The notes: generated from the sequence alone by a model not told the origin. DNA of 64,000 bases from G963665085 sp963665085 (GCA_963665085.2 CAXXXS010000001.1:4030001-4094000), one strand, 5' to 3'. Positions 18,448-27,874 are shown, counted from the first letter of the stretch. Numbers and translations are program-made.

Positions 18448-18763
18448 GGTATTTGTGCTCTATAAAAATACAAAATGAGACAAGGAAAGTCAAGTGATTA
18501 TGAATTTGTAACCTTTTACAAATTCATATTGATGTTTGAGATTTTAAAAACCTAATTAATATGTTTTTAGGTGTTTATAATAAATTTTGAACTAAAAATC
18601 ATATGAGGATTTTTACTCGAGAATAATAGAAATGGGGATTTTTTAAGTTTTACAGTGGGATTATGTTTCATATTAAGAAAAGAATTTAAGGTTTATGAAG
18701 TTTTTTATTTTATAGTTTTATATCTGTTCGGAAAATTAATTTAGTAAACCTGAAGATAAATTA

Positions 18764-18793
18764 TTGGTCATTTCGCAGATAGTACTAAATTTG
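18764..18793 (+). promoter_or_regulatory. Promoter candidate for superoxide reductase
   Basis: TTG (18764-18766), a 19-bp spacer, then TAAATTTG (18786-18793), a full match to the Bacteroidota -7 consensus. It implies a leader of about 100 nt before ATG 18902. The rest of the 548-bp katG-sor intergenic region is AT-rich without other recognisable elements. Confidence 0.45.
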
Positions 18794-18901
18794 AAAATGA
18801 CTGAAATATTAAAATATAAAGCAGTAAAAAATACAATCGCTCCTTTGTTCAGAATTAAAGGTAATTATATAGATTAACGTTAATTTAAAATTAAAGTAAT
18901 C

Positions 18902-19282
18902 ATGACAAAATTAAATCAAGTTTATCGTTGTAATGTTTGTGGAAATATTACAGAAGTAGTTCACCCATCAATGGGAAAGTTATCATGCTGTGGTCAGGCT
19001 ATGGAACTATTGGATGAAAATACTGTAGATGCTGCAACTGAAAAACATGTTCCAGTTATTGAAAAAATCGATGGAGGTTATAAAGTAACCGTAGGATCAG
19101 TTACTCACCCTATGTTAGAAGACCATTTTATTCAGTGGATTGAATTAGTAACTGAGACAGAATCATTGAAAAAATTCTTAAAGCCTGGTGAAGCTCCGGA
19201 AGCTGTGTTTTATACAGATGCTAAAACAGTAACAGCCCGTGAATATTGTAATCTTCACGGCCATTGGAGTGCTGCGGTTTAA
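18902..19282 (+). CDS. Desulfoferrodoxin (two-iron superoxide reductase)
   Basis: 126 aa. The N-terminal rubredoxin-like centre I has CxxC (Cys10, Cys13) and CC (Cys29, Cys30). The catalytic centre II has ligands His49 (EKHVPV), His69 (THPM), His75 (DHFI), Cys116 and His119 (EYCNLHGHW). The Glu47-Lys48 pair before His49 is the conserved active-site lid. It reduces superoxide to peroxide without releasing oxygen, a defence typical of anaerobes and microaerophiles; the peroxide could be handled by KatG encoded divergently. Monocistronic, followed by a clear terminator. Confidence 0.96.
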   Translation: MTKLNQVYRCNVCGNITEVVHPSMGKLSCCGQAMELLDENTVDAATEKHVPVIEKIDGGYKVTVGSVTHPMLEDHFIQWIELVTETESLKKFLKPGEAPEAVFYTDAKTVTAREYCNLHGHWSAAV

Positions 19283-19320
19283 CCTGGCATTACATTTTTA
19301 CTTATTTGTAAAAATAGAAT

Positions 19321-19369
19321 AAAAAGAGAGTTTATAAGTTAGCATACATTTATAAATTCTCTTTTTTTA
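19321..19369 (+). terminator. Intrinsic terminator after desulfoferrodoxin
   Basis: AAAAAGAGAGTTTATAA pairs with TTATAAATTCTCTTTTTTT (one mismatch in the 12-bp core), ending in a T run. It lies about 40 bp after the stop codon. Confidence 0.75.
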
Positions 19370-19551
19370 TTAGTTAAAAACATTCGTTGATTAAATAATT
19401 GATCAGTGAATGAACGGATATTAAAAACAAACTAAGGAGAAGTATTATTCTGTTTTTTTTAAGCTTAAGCAACCAAAAAGCAATAAATAACATCAGGAAT
19501 AGATATGATAAAATTTAATACCATTTAGAAAGCAAACTAAATTCAGATTAT

Positions 19552-19986
19552 ATGAAAACAAATCTATTTTTTCAGACTATGAATAAAATCATTCATTTAA
19601 CTTTTTGTGTTGTTTTTATTACGTCCTGTTCAGATAAAGAAGATATTATAGGAAAGTGGGATGATAATATTAAATTATCTACAAAGAATGTAGAGCTTTC
19701 ATCTGGGGCAGATTCAGTAATTATAACTACAGAAGGAGATTGGTGGTGGATTGATGGAATTTCTTTTGAAGATAGCACATACATTTATTATGATAGGGAT
19801 GATGTTAATCTTGAATCAGATTCATATTTAATAAAGGAAGAATATTTTATAGTAGAACGTCGAGACAAAAACACTCTTTTTGTGAAATTATATAAGAATA
19901 GCACTGCAAATGAAAGAATAATGAATATCTCTTTTGAAGCAGGAAATTATTTTGATTATGTAACTATAACACAAGCTGCAGATTGA
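19552..19986 (+). CDS. Secreted lipoprotein with BACON-like domain
   Basis: 144 aa. A signal peptide ends in lipobox FITSC (Cys26; Cys17 if the alternative start at 19579 is used). The rest resembles a single BACON module: strand VELSSGADSVIITTEGDWWW with its tryptophan cluster, and the typical closing VTITQAAD. BACON domains are Bacteroidota-specific and usually accessory to glycosidases or mucin binding; here the module stands alone. No operon partner. The function is unknown beyond a surface or periplasmic lipoprotein. Confidence 0.65.
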   Translation: MKTNLFFQTMNKIIHLTFCVVFITSCSDKEDIIGKWDDNIKLSTKNVELSSGADSVIITTEGDWWWIDGISFEDSTYIYYDRDDVNLESDSYLIKEEYFIVERRDKNTLFVKLYKNSTANERIMNISFEAGNYFDYVTITQAAD

Positions 19987-20318
19987 TTTTGCTCCTTTCA
20001 ATCATCTACCTTTAATTATAATCAGAGCCTTAAACACTGAAGATTATTTATATATATCTAAAAAGATAGAGATGTCGAAATAGAGAACATTAGTTTAAGT
20101 TTATAGATTATTTTTAAAGTAACTTACACTCCGTATATCTATATAATAAGTAAATTTTTTAAAAATTGTTTTATAGAGCCAATGCAAATTTGGGCGTTTC
20201 TATTTGTTTGCAATTATTTAACATATTCTAAAACCCAGGTAAATATAAAGCCATAAATGAATATTTAAATTTGGGCTTATTCTAAACTCTATTAATATTA
20301 TAGAAATATACCTTGTTT
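19987..20318. other. Intergenic region, no recognisable element
   Basis: 332 bp of AT-rich DNA between two co-directional genes. I see no ORF, strong hairpin or clear -33/-7 pair. Confidence 0.4.
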
Positions 20319-21560
20319 ATGAGAAAAATACTGTGGTTGTTTTTTATTTTGGTTTTTGTTTCCTGTTCAGGTAATTTATCGAAAATGGAGACTAAACCCT
20401 ATGTTTTACTGGTTTCATTTGATGCTTTTAGGAACGATTATGTTGAACGGTACGATGCGCAAAATTTCAAGAAATTTATTGAAAATGGAATTACTGCAAA
20501 GTCTTTAATCTCTACTTTTCCAAGCAAAACTTTTGCCAATCATTATGCAATTGCTACAGGTATGCATGCGGCGAACAATGGATTGGTTGACAATTCTTTC
20601 TTTGCACCGGATTTAGATACATCCTATATTACATCAAATCGGGATTTAGTTGAAAATCCGTCTTTTTATGGTGGTTTACCACTTTGGCAATTGGTACAAA
20701 AAAATGGAATGAAAGCCGCATCCTATTTTTGGGTTGGATCTGAAACGGAAATTGCTGGTAGCTATCCAACTTATTGGAAAAAATATGATGGTAGTGTTTC
20801 CAATGAACAAAGAATTGATACGGTTATGCATTGGCTTCAATTACCAGAGGAGAAAAGGCCACATCTAATTACATTGTACTTTTCTTTTACTGATGATGTT
20901 GGGCATAGATATGGACCTGTGTCAGAAGAAATGCAAGAAGCAGTATCGAAGGCAGATCACCTACTTGGCCTGATAATGGATGATTTGAAAAAAATCAATC
21001 TGGATGTAAATGTTATTGTTGTAAGCGACCACGGAATGATAGGGATTGAACCAAAACCTGAAAACTACCTTTTAGAGGAAGAATTAATGAGCGGATTAGA
21101 TTCAGAAAAAATACGGTCAACAGTAAGTGGAACACATGTTCGGTTTTATTGCAAAGATTCAATGTATAAAGATGAGTTATTTCAGAAATTAAAATCAAAA
21201 GAGAATCATTTCAAAATTTATAAAAGAGAAGAGACCCCGGAAAGCTGGAATAGTAGAAATAATCCACGAGTGGGGGATATTATTCTGGAAATGGAACCAG
21301 GTCATTATGTTGTTTCAGAAAAAACTAAAAACGAAATTTTGGCAAAAGATTCATTGATAGGAGTCCATGGATACGATCCAACAATTATTGATATGCAAGG
21401 AATTTTTTATGCTTCCGGACCACAGATCGTAAAAGGCGAAAAAATGGAAAGTTTTGAAAATGTAAATGTATACCCTTTTGTTGCAGAACTACTGGGTATA
21501 AAAAATTATCCGGATATTGATGGAGATAAATCTGTTTTAGAAAATTATATTCAGAAATAA
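20319..21560 (+). CDS. ENPP-type nucleotide pyrophosphatase/phosphodiesterase lipoprotein
   Basis: 413 aa alkaline-phosphatase-superfamily enzyme. ATG 20319 is preferred over an in-frame TTG at 20313. A signal peptide ends in lipobox FVSC (Cys16). Metal and nucleophile motifs are in order: LVSFDAFRND (Asp35), the ENPP nucleophile Thr71 in FPSKTFANHY, FTDDVGHRYGP, VVSDHGM, and a C-terminal GVHGYDP. The ATGMHAANNG and VDNSFF segments are also typical of bacterial ENPPs such as the Xanthomonas NPP. It would hydrolyse phosphodiester or pyrophosphate bonds of nucleotides or phospholipid headgroups at the envelope, releasing phosphate. Confidence 0.9.
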   Translation: MRKILWLFFILVFVSCSGNLSKMETKPYVLLVSFDAFRNDYVERYDAQNFKKFIENGITAKSLISTFPSKTFANHYAIATGMHAANNGLVDNSFFAPDLDTSYITSNRDLVENPSFYGGLPLWQLVQKNGMKAASYFWVGSETEIAGSYPTYWKKYDGSVSNEQRIDTVMHWLQLPEEKRPHLITLYFSFTDDVGHRYGPVSEEMQEAVSKADHLLGLIMDDLKKINLDVNVIVVSDHGMIGIEPKPENYLLEEELMSGLDSEKIRSTVSGTHVRFYCKDSMYKDELFQKLKSKENHFKIYKREETPESWNSRNNPRVGDIILEMEPGHYVVSEKTKNEILAKDSLIGVHGYDPTIIDMQGIFYASGPQIVKGEKMESFENVNVYPFVAELLGIKNYPDIDGDKSVLENYIQK

Positions 21561-21576
21561 AAAACGTTATTGTGAA

Positions 21577-21804
21577 GGGGGTATTAAGAATTGTTTTGTT
21601 TGTATCGGAATAATGCAGTTTACAACAAATTACGCGTTTGATAAAACGCCGGTTGGTTATGCGTTATCACTTTTTCAACTTTCAATAATTGTAAGCATTA
21701 TTTTTGGATACAAGATTTTTCAGGAAAAAGATATTGTAAAAAAAATTATTGGTTCTGTAATAATGATTATTGGTTCAGTTTTAATAATTCTTTTGAAAAA
21801 TTGA
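21577..21804 (+). pseudogene. C-terminal remnant of an EamA/DMT-family transporter
   Basis: Open frame encoding MQFTTNYAFDKTPVGYALSL and then two hydrophobic helices (LFQLSIIVSIIFGYKIF; IIGSVIMIIGSVLIILL). This is the last quarter of a ten-helix EamA drug/metabolite transporter. Similar sequence continues a few codons upstream of the only ATG (21613), and the first seven or eight helices are absent. It is too short to be functional and sits right after the phosphodiesterase gene. Confidence 0.7.
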
Positions 21805-22133
21805 AAGACTTGAACAACTGACTTAAATAAAGATAAAGAGATTTTGGTTTATAGCCTTACGAAATTTTTTATCTGGGCGAATAAAAATCTCAATATATAA
21901 GAATAAAATCAAAAAAAAGATTGTGTAGATGGTTGATAGTTAGGTGTTAATAACTTAATTTGAAGAGATAATAAAAAACTTACAATTAATTTTTTGGGAA
22001 TCTTCCACGTTTGAAATAACCATTCAGATACATTTTCAAACCATTCAGGATATCATTTATACCTCTCCGTTATTTCTTTTCAAAATCACTATTTGTAAGC
22101 GGCAACTTTACATGAAAAAATAATTAAATAGTT
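21805..22133. promoter_or_regulatory. Intergenic region with direct-repeat operator candidate upstream of the RND operon
   Basis: AACCATTCAG occurs twice, at 22018-22027 and 22039-22048. The 21-bp period (two helical turns) is typical of tandem half-sites for AraC-like or response-regulator dimers; flanking bases (ATA, CATT) are partly shared. The repeats end about 85 bp before the start of the efflux operon. The rest of the 329-bp region shows nothing recognisable. Confidence 0.4.
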
Positions 22134-23216
22134 ATGTGTAGATTAAAAGTGATTCATGTATGGAGTATTTCCCTTACAATAATTTTAATGAGTTGTGGCG
22201 GAAATAAAAATGTTGACGGAACAAATGAGTACAACAAAGAATTTACAAAGAGTGTGAAGGTTACAAAAGCTGAGAAAGTCGAGAATTATTCAACAGTGAG
22301 TTTTTCGGGTATGGTACAGGGGGCACATGAAATTAGTGTTGGTTTTAAAACAGCCGGACAGATTCAGAAAATTTATGTAAAACAAGGAGATTATGTAAAA
22401 AAAGGCCAACTTTTAGCACAGCTCGATTCTTCTGACTATAAACTGGGTTTAGATGCTTATAAAATTCAATATGCCCAGGTAAAAGATGAAGTTGCAAGAT
22501 TGGAAAAAATGTATAAAGCCAAAACAATTGCTGCTAATGATTACGAAAAGGCAAAGGCAGGGTTAGAACAACTGGAAATCCAGGTTAAAACATATAAGAA
22601 TAAAGTTGAATATACAACATTATATGCACCTACTTCCGGGTACATTCAATCAGTTAATAATGATCCATCAGAAATGATTGATGCCGGTTCGCCACTTTTT
22701 AGCCTTTTGGATAATTCTCAATACGAAGTAATTGCAGATATACCTGCTAATCAATATGTAGATAGAAAACTTTTTAAAAATTTCTACATGGGTTCTCAAT
22801 ATCTTGGAAATGAGGAATTGCCTTTAGAGCTTATTTCAATAAGCCCAAAAGCTGATGGTAACCAACTTTACCAGATGCGGTTTATTATTGAGGATTTCAA
22901 CAGTAAAATTACAGCAGGGATGAATGTAGAATTGAGGATTGAAAAAGAGAATAGGGATTTTGTTGGTAAGTATACAATTACTCCTCATGCTGTTTTTACA
23001 AAAGAAGAAAAAACATTTGTTTGGATTTATTCGGAAGGGAAAGTGAATAGCAAAGAGGTAAAGGTAGATGGCATTGACGAAAAAGGAAATTTTTATATCT
23101 CAGGAATTGATGATAACGCACAGATTGTTCGTGCTGGGGTTAATTCTCTACAAGAAAGCGAGGCCGTTAATATCTTAAGTGATGCCAGCAAAACAAACAT
23201 AGGAGGACTTTTATAA
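22134..23216 (+). CDS. RND efflux periplasmic adaptor (membrane fusion protein) lipoprotein
   Basis: 360 aa. Lipobox LMSC (about Cys22) gives an inner-membrane-anchored adaptor. It has the AcrA/MexA layout: a lipoyl half (GAHEISVGFKTAGQIQKI, with VKQGDYVKKGQLLAQLD), an alpha-helical hairpin (about 105-155), the second lipoyl half (APTSGYIQ), then beta-barrel and membrane-proximal domains. It bridges the RND pump and the TolC-like channel. The stop codon overlaps the pump start (TAATG), giving translational coupling; the OMF gene follows the pump. This is the first gene of the operon. Confidence 0.93.
   Translation: MCRLKVIHVWSISLTIILMSCGGNKNVDGTNEYNKEFTKSVKVTKAEKVENYSTVSFSGMVQGAHEISVGFKTAGQIQKIYVKQGDYVKKGQLLAQLDSSDYKLGLDAYKIQYAQVKDEVARLEKMYKAKTIAANDYEKAKAGLEQLEIQVKTYKNKVEYTTLYAPTSGYIQSVNNDPSEMIDAGSPLFSLLDNSQYEVIADIPANQYVDRKLFKNFYMGSQYLGNEELPLELISISPKADGNQLYQMRFIIEDFNSKITAGMNVELRIEKENRDFVGKYTITPHAVFTKEEKTFVWIYSEGKVNSKEVKVDGIDEKGNFYISGIDDNAQIVRAGVNSLQESEAVNILSDASKTNIGGLL
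23201..23206 (+). promoter_or_regulatory. Strong Shine-Dalgarno before the RND pump
   Basis: AGGAGG lies 9 bp upstream of ATG 23216, within the last codons of the adaptor gene. Bacteroidota genes rarely use strong SD motifs, so this may reinforce pump translation in the overlapping arrangement. It also encodes GG in the adaptor, so chance is possible. Confidence 0.35.
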
Positions 23217-26200
23217 TGAAGATTACTGAGTTTTTTCTTAAACGTCCTACGCTGTTTTGGTCGTTTTTGGCAATATTTCTGATTGCCGGGATATTATCAT
23301 TCAAAGCCATGCCAAAATTAGAAGATCCAGCTGTAGCAGTTAAGCAGGCAATGGTCGTGGTTCCATATTCAGGGGCAAACGCCCATGAAGTAGAACTTAA
23401 AGTTGTGCAAGTGATGGAGGACAAACTTCGAACATTACCAAATCTGTACAAAATCAAATCAGATTGTTATGACGGTATGGCAATGATTGCGGTAGAATTT
23501 GAAATGTCTGTACCATTAGCGAAAATTGAACAATATTTTGACTTATTACGCAGAAAGGTAAACGATGTTAAAGTTTATCTTCCCCAGGATTGTGGCGATC
23601 CAATCGTTATTGACGATATGATGGACGTATATGGCATATTTTACTCACTTACAGGTGATGGCTATGATTACAATGAGTTAAACAAATATGCGGGACTCAT
23701 CCAACGTGAACTTCTAAAAGTAAAAGGGGTAAAACGTATTAACCTGGTTGGGAACCGTTCTGAAGTAATAAATATCACCCTTTCTAAAGAAAAAATTGCT
23801 CGGAATGGCATGATTCCAAACCAGATTATGATGTCATTACAATCAGCAACATCAACAGTTGGTGGTGGAAAATATCAGTCAAATGACGACAATCTGCAGG
23901 TACGTGTTGACGCAGAAGTCAAAACAGTAGAAGATTTGCAAAATCTTTTGATAAAAACTACCGATGGTAAACAAATTAAATTGGGTGATATTGCTGATAT
24001 TGAACGAGGATATGACGAACCACAAACACAAGGTTTTTTTGTTAATGGAAAACCATCCATAGCTATTATGGTCGCTATGGAAAATGATGTTGTTGTGCCT
24101 GATGTCGGTGAAGAGATTGACGCAAAACTTGCCGAAGTTTTAGAAACTCTTCCTGTAGGAATAGAAACTGATAAAGTATTTTTTCAACCAGACAAGGTAA
24201 ATACAGCTATCAGCTCTTTTATGTGGAACCTGGTGATGTCTGTAGTTGTTGTAATTATTGTATTGGTCTTTGCCATGGGATTTCGAAGCGGTATGATTAT
24301 AGGTGCCGGGTTGGTGCTGACTATTGCGTCTTCATTACCCCTTCTTTTAACGATGGGAACTACTCTACAGCGTATTTCCCTTGGGGCTTTTATCATTGCA
24401 ATGGGAATGCTGGTTGACAATGCCATTGTAATTATGGATGGTATTATTGTAGACAAGAAAAAGGGGCATGGACCTAAAACATACCTTCATAAAATTGGTA
24501 AAAACAATGCTCTGCCTCTTTTAGGGGCAACCATTATCGCTGTATCAACTTTTGTTGGTATTTTCCTTGCTGAGGGTTCGGCTGCAGAATATGCAAGTGA
24601 CCTGTTCCTTGTTCTTTGTGTAAGTCTACTTTTAAGTTGGGTGTTTGCTCTTGTGCAAGTACCGTTTTTTGCAAAAGTATGGTTCCCTGCACGACCTACT
24701 GAAAAAGAAAAAAATAAAGTCAACGATGGTGAGGTAATGAATGGTAAAATTCATCGAATAGTACGCAAATTGATAACCATGTTTATTAATTACCGTGCTG
24801 CAACTCTTTCTGTGGCTTTTGTTGTATTGCTAATTAGTTTATATGGAATGACTCATGTAAAAAATCTGTTCTTCCCTGATTTTGACTACAAACAGTTTAT
24901 TGTAGAATATCATATGCCATCTCAGACTGATCCGGATAAAGTACGTGATGACCTAATAGAAATGTCAGAATTGCTTTTGAAAAATCCGTCTATAGAGAAA
25001 GTATCTGCCAGCCAGGGAGGTGCTCCCGGTATGTATTGCCTGGTACGGCCAATGACAAATGGAGGTGAAAGTTATGGTGAACTATTAGTGGATTGTCCGG
25101 ATTATAAAACTGTATGCGGGCAGATTCCAATTGTCCGCAAGCAATTACGCGAGCAATATCCAGATGCTTATATCCGTATCCGAAAATATAATTTCTCAAT
25201 TACTACTTCCCATACTGTTGAAGTAGAGTTTGCAGGGCCGGATCCAGCTGTTCTCCGTGACTTGAGCCGTCAGGCAGAAGATATTATGCGTGAATGCCCA
25301 TTGGTTGATCCTTACTCGGTATCAAATAACTGGAAGCCCCAGGAAAAAACACTTATGGCTCAATATAACCAGCAAGATGCCCTTCGTGCCGGTATTAACA
25401 GGGGTGATATTGGCAATGCCCTTCAGGCAGCAAATGAAGGGATGACTGTCGGTGTTATTAATGATGATAAAGAAATGGTATTAGTGAAACTACGAGTCCG
25501 TAATGAAGATGGTTCACATATTGAAAATATTCGTGATATTCCGGTATGGACTATGATGAACATAAGCCTTTCACAAGATGATTTAGCAGGTGTAATGACA
25601 GGTGGCAAATCTATGTCTGAATTGCAAGATCGTATGTTCAGGGCAACCCCTCTTAGTAATGTAACCAACGATGTAGCTTTACAATGGGATGATAACCTTG
25701 TCCGCCGTGTAAATGGACAACGGGTTATCGAAGCTGAATGTGATCCCAACTATGATTTATGGGCAGCAACCCCTTCTGCTATTCTTGCTGATATTCAAGA
25801 TAAAATAGATGCTATAGAACTTCCCCATGGATACTCAAAACGATGGGTTGGTGAAATCGAAATGCAGGAAGATGCATCAGGAAGTGTGACAAAATGGATG
25901 CCGCTAACACTTGCGATTATCCTTATCGTGTTGCTATTACTGTTTAATAGTTGGCGGCAAGTGATATTAATCCTTATATGTATTCCTTTTGTCTTTGTTG
26001 GAATTACCCCCACATTATTGATTAGTAAATCACCTTTTACCTTTATGGCAATCATTGGTATGATGGGACTCATGGGGATGATGGTTAAAAACGCAATTGT
26101 TCTTGTAAATGAAATTAACCGTTTGCAAGAAGAAGAAAATGTACACCCATACCATGCTGTAGTAAATGCAACGATATCTCGTGTGACACCTGTACTAATG

Positions 26201-26368
26201 GCATCATTAACAACAATTGTAGGGATGGTTCCATTACTTATCGATCCGATGTATAGTTCAATGGCTCTAACTATAATGGGAGGATTGGCTGTAGGAACCG
26301 TTATTACACTTTTATTGCTGCCCCTGTTATACACAGCATTTTACAGAATAAGAAAACCAATAAATTAA
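23216..26368 (+). CDS. RND-family efflux transporter (AcrB/MexB-like inner-membrane pump)
   Basis: 1050 aa proton-driven pump of the ACR_tran family. The N-terminal TM1 (FWSFLAIFLIAGILSF) is followed by the first porter domain (ends around GVETDKVFFQP-like segment), TM2-6 with the proton-relay motif GMLVDNAIVIMDG, a second porter domain and the C-terminal TM block (FTFMAIIGMMGLMGMMVKNA). The length is full. GC and codon use look slightly richer than the neighbours. With its adaptor and OMF it forms a tripartite envelope-spanning exporter for drugs, bile-like detergents or metabolites; the substrate class is not deducible. Confidence 0.95.
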   Translation: MKITEFFLKRPTLFWSFLAIFLIAGILSFKAMPKLEDPAVAVKQAMVVVPYSGANAHEVELKVVQVMEDKLRTLPNLYKIKSDCYDGMAMIAVEFEMSVPLAKIEQYFDLLRRKVNDVKVYLPQDCGDPIVIDDMMDVYGIFYSLTGDGYDYNELNKYAGLIQRELLKVKGVKRINLVGNRSEVINITLSKEKIARNGMIPNQIMMSLQSATSTVGGGKYQSNDDNLQVRVDAEVKTVEDLQNLLIKTTDGKQIKLGDIADIERGYDEPQTQGFFVNGKPSIAIMVAMENDVVVPDVGEEIDAKLAEVLETLPVGIETDKVFFQPDKVNTAISSFMWNLVMSVVVVIIVLVFAMGFRSGMIIGAGLVLTIASSLPLLLTMGTTLQRISLGAFIIAMGMLVDNAIVIMDGIIVDKKKGHGPKTYLHKIGKNNALPLLGATIIAVSTFVGIFLAEGSAAEYASDLFLVLCVSLLLSWVFALVQVPFFAKVWFPARPTEKEKNKVNDGEVMNGKIHRIVRKLITMFINYRAATLSVAFVVLLISLYGMTHVKNLFFPDFDYKQFIVEYHMPSQTDPDKVRDDLIEMSELLLKNPSIEKVSASQGGAPGMYCLVRPMTNGGESYGELLVDCPDYKTVCGQIPIVRKQLREQYPDAYIRIRKYNFSITTSHTVEVEFAGPDPAVLRDLSRQAEDIMRECPLVDPYSVSNNWKPQEKTLMAQYNQQDALRAGINRGDIGNALQAANEGMTVGVINDDKEMVLVKLRVRNEDGSHIENIRDIPVWTMMNISLSQDDLAGVMTGGKSMSELQDRMFRATPLSNVTNDVALQWDDNLVRRVNGQRVIEAECDPNYDLWAATPSAILADIQDKIDAIELPHGYSKRWVGEIEMQEDASGSVTKWMPLTLAIILIVLLLLFNSWRQVILILICIPFVFVGITPTLLISKSPFTFMAIIGMMGLMGMMVKNAIVLVNEINRLQEEENVHPYHAVVNATISRVTPVLMASLTTIVGMVPLLIDPMYSSMALTIMGGLAVGTVITLLLLPLLYTAFYRIRKPIN

Positions 26369-26373
26369 AAAAA

Positions 26374-26478
26374 GGATGGAACACAAGGCATGATTAATAA
26401 TTATTCAGGCACATAAGAAAATTAGATTCATGGACACAACAAATCCAATAATTATTTAATCATGCCCCATTCCATCTG
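26374..26478. repeat. MITE-like imperfect palindrome D inside the RND operon
   Basis: The left arm (26374-26405, beginning GGATGGAACACAAGGCATGA) and right arm (26447-26478, ending CATGCCCCATTCCATCTG) are imperfect inverted repeats of about 32 bp, sharing GGCATGATTA and TAATTATT blocks around a 41-bp centre. The element occupies the gap between the pump and OMF genes, so a folded RNA may modulate expression of the channel gene. Confidence 0.6.
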
Positions 26479-26503
26479 ATTATTGAAAATAAAAAAGAAA
26501 CAT

Positions 26504-27808
26504 ATGAAAAATATACTATATATATGCTTAATGGTATTGGCATCATTAGGTTGCTATGCCCAGGAAACAATAAATCTTTCTCTTGATCAATGCACCGAAA
26601 TGGCATTGAAGCAAAGTGAGGACATGAAAATTGCCGGTAATAATTCTATAGAGGCACAATATAATAAAGACATTGCATTTGCCAATTACCTTCCAAATAT
26701 TGAAGGCTCTGCGATGGGTATTTATTTATCTCCGGATATCGATATGGGAACCTCAACGCTGGTTATTAAAGGTATGTATTCAGCTGGGTTCAGTGTACAA
26801 CAACCTATTTATGCAGGAGGGAAAATCAGGACTGCAAATCAATTGGCAAAAATCGGTATACAAAGCGATGCTGAACAGGAAAGAATGACCAAAGCAGATG
26901 TAATTGCTAATGCTAAAGATAGTTACTGGAGCTACATTGCTGTTCTTGAAAAAATTAAGCTCATAAAAGCTTATGAGGCCCAATTGGATACTTTACAACA
27001 GCAAATGCAAGTTTCACATGAGTCGGGCATGATTACTGAAAATGATTACCTGCAGGTGGCAGCAAAGCTTAGTGAAATTAAATACCAGATGTTAAAGGTG
27101 AAAAATGGGGCCAACCTTTGCCGGTTATCATTATGCTACATAACCGGATTAGCACCGGAGACTGAAATTATTCCGACAGATACTGTTTTTGAAATAAATA
27201 ATATTCAAAGTTTAAATATTGACTTATCAGAACGACCTGAAATTAAACTACTGGATATGGGGGTTCAGGCCAGCGAATATCAAATTCAAATGGCGAGGGC
27301 TGATATCCTTCCACAGTTAGGGGTTTCTGCAGGTTACTCCTGGTATGGTAACATTAAAACAGAAGGGGTTACAGAATATGAAGGACAGGAATATGCTTAT
27401 TCAGAAACAATGAACGGAGCTATGTTTAATGCAATAGCATCGCTTAGTATTCCTATATTTCATTGGGGCGAAGGCCGTAAAAATGTAAAAATAGCCCAGC
27501 TCGAATTAGAAAATGCCCAATACAATAAAGATAAAAATACACGCTTGATGACATTGGAAGCCAGCAATGCACTAAATAACCTTAACGAAAGTATTGTTAT
27601 GATAGACGCGGCAGAATTCGCCATGAAGCAAGCTAATGAAAATTTACGGGTTATGAGCAGTAAATACAGCAACCAAATGGCTCCTTTGACTGATTTACTA
27701 GCGGCACAAGCTCAATGGCAGGAATCGAACAGTAACCTTATTGAGGCAAAAACGCAATATAAAATCTATGAAATTGATTATTTAAAATCGGTTGGTAAAT
27801 TAGATTAA
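26504..27808 (+). CDS. TolC-like outer-membrane efflux protein
   Basis: 434 aa with a signal peptide ending at GCYAQ. ATG 26504 is chosen; an in-frame TTG at 26483 lies in the flanking repeat. Two internally similar OEP halves with long helices are visible (LSLDQCTEMALKQSEDMKIA; MSSKYSNQMAPLTDLLAAQA), as in TolC trimers. It provides the outer-membrane exit duct for the RND pump encoded just upstream, and ends the operon before a strong hairpin. Confidence 0.93.
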   Translation: MKNILYICLMVLASLGCYAQETINLSLDQCTEMALKQSEDMKIAGNNSIEAQYNKDIAFANYLPNIEGSAMGIYLSPDIDMGTSTLVIKGMYSAGFSVQQPIYAGGKIRTANQLAKIGIQSDAEQERMTKADVIANAKDSYWSYIAVLEKIKLIKAYEAQLDTLQQQMQVSHESGMITENDYLQVAAKLSEIKYQMLKVKNGANLCRLSLCYITGLAPETEIIPTDTVFEINNIQSLNIDLSERPEIKLLDMGVQASEYQIQMARADILPQLGVSAGYSWYGNIKTEGVTEYEGQEYAYSETMNGAMFNAIASLSIPIFHWGEGRKNVKIAQLELENAQYNKDKNTRLMTLEASNALNNLNESIVMIDAAEFAMKQANENLRVMSSKYSNQMAPLTDLLAAQAQWQESNSNLIEAKTQYKIYEIDYLKSVGKLD

Positions 27809-27819
27809 TAATCCTAATA

Positions 27820-27874
27820 TCCCTGTTCCTGCAAGTATAAGTACAAAATAAGCTTATACTTGCAGGAACAGGGA
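27820..27874. terminator. Perfect 22-bp stem hairpin ending the RND operon
   Basis: TCCCTGTTCCTGCAAGTATA(AG) at 27820-27841 pairs perfectly with 27853-27874 around an 11-nt loop. It is followed by TTAAAAATTTTC rather than a pure T run. It lies 12 bp after the OMF stop codon. It may act as a terminator or RNA-stabilising structure; its perfect symmetry also resembles a small palindromic repeat unit. Confidence 0.6.

Noticed and set aside
20313..20318. Non-ATG upstream starts (for example 20313, 26483, 47029, 48441, 51214, 51916)
   Set aside because: In each case an ATG a few codons downstream gives a proper signal peptide or N-terminus, so the TTG/GTG extensions were not used.
25795..26334. 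Long antisense ORF (179 aa) opposite the RND pump gene
   Set aside because: It lies wholly within a conserved coding region, has no recognisable domain, and similar shadow frames occur throughout the slightly GC-richer pump gene.
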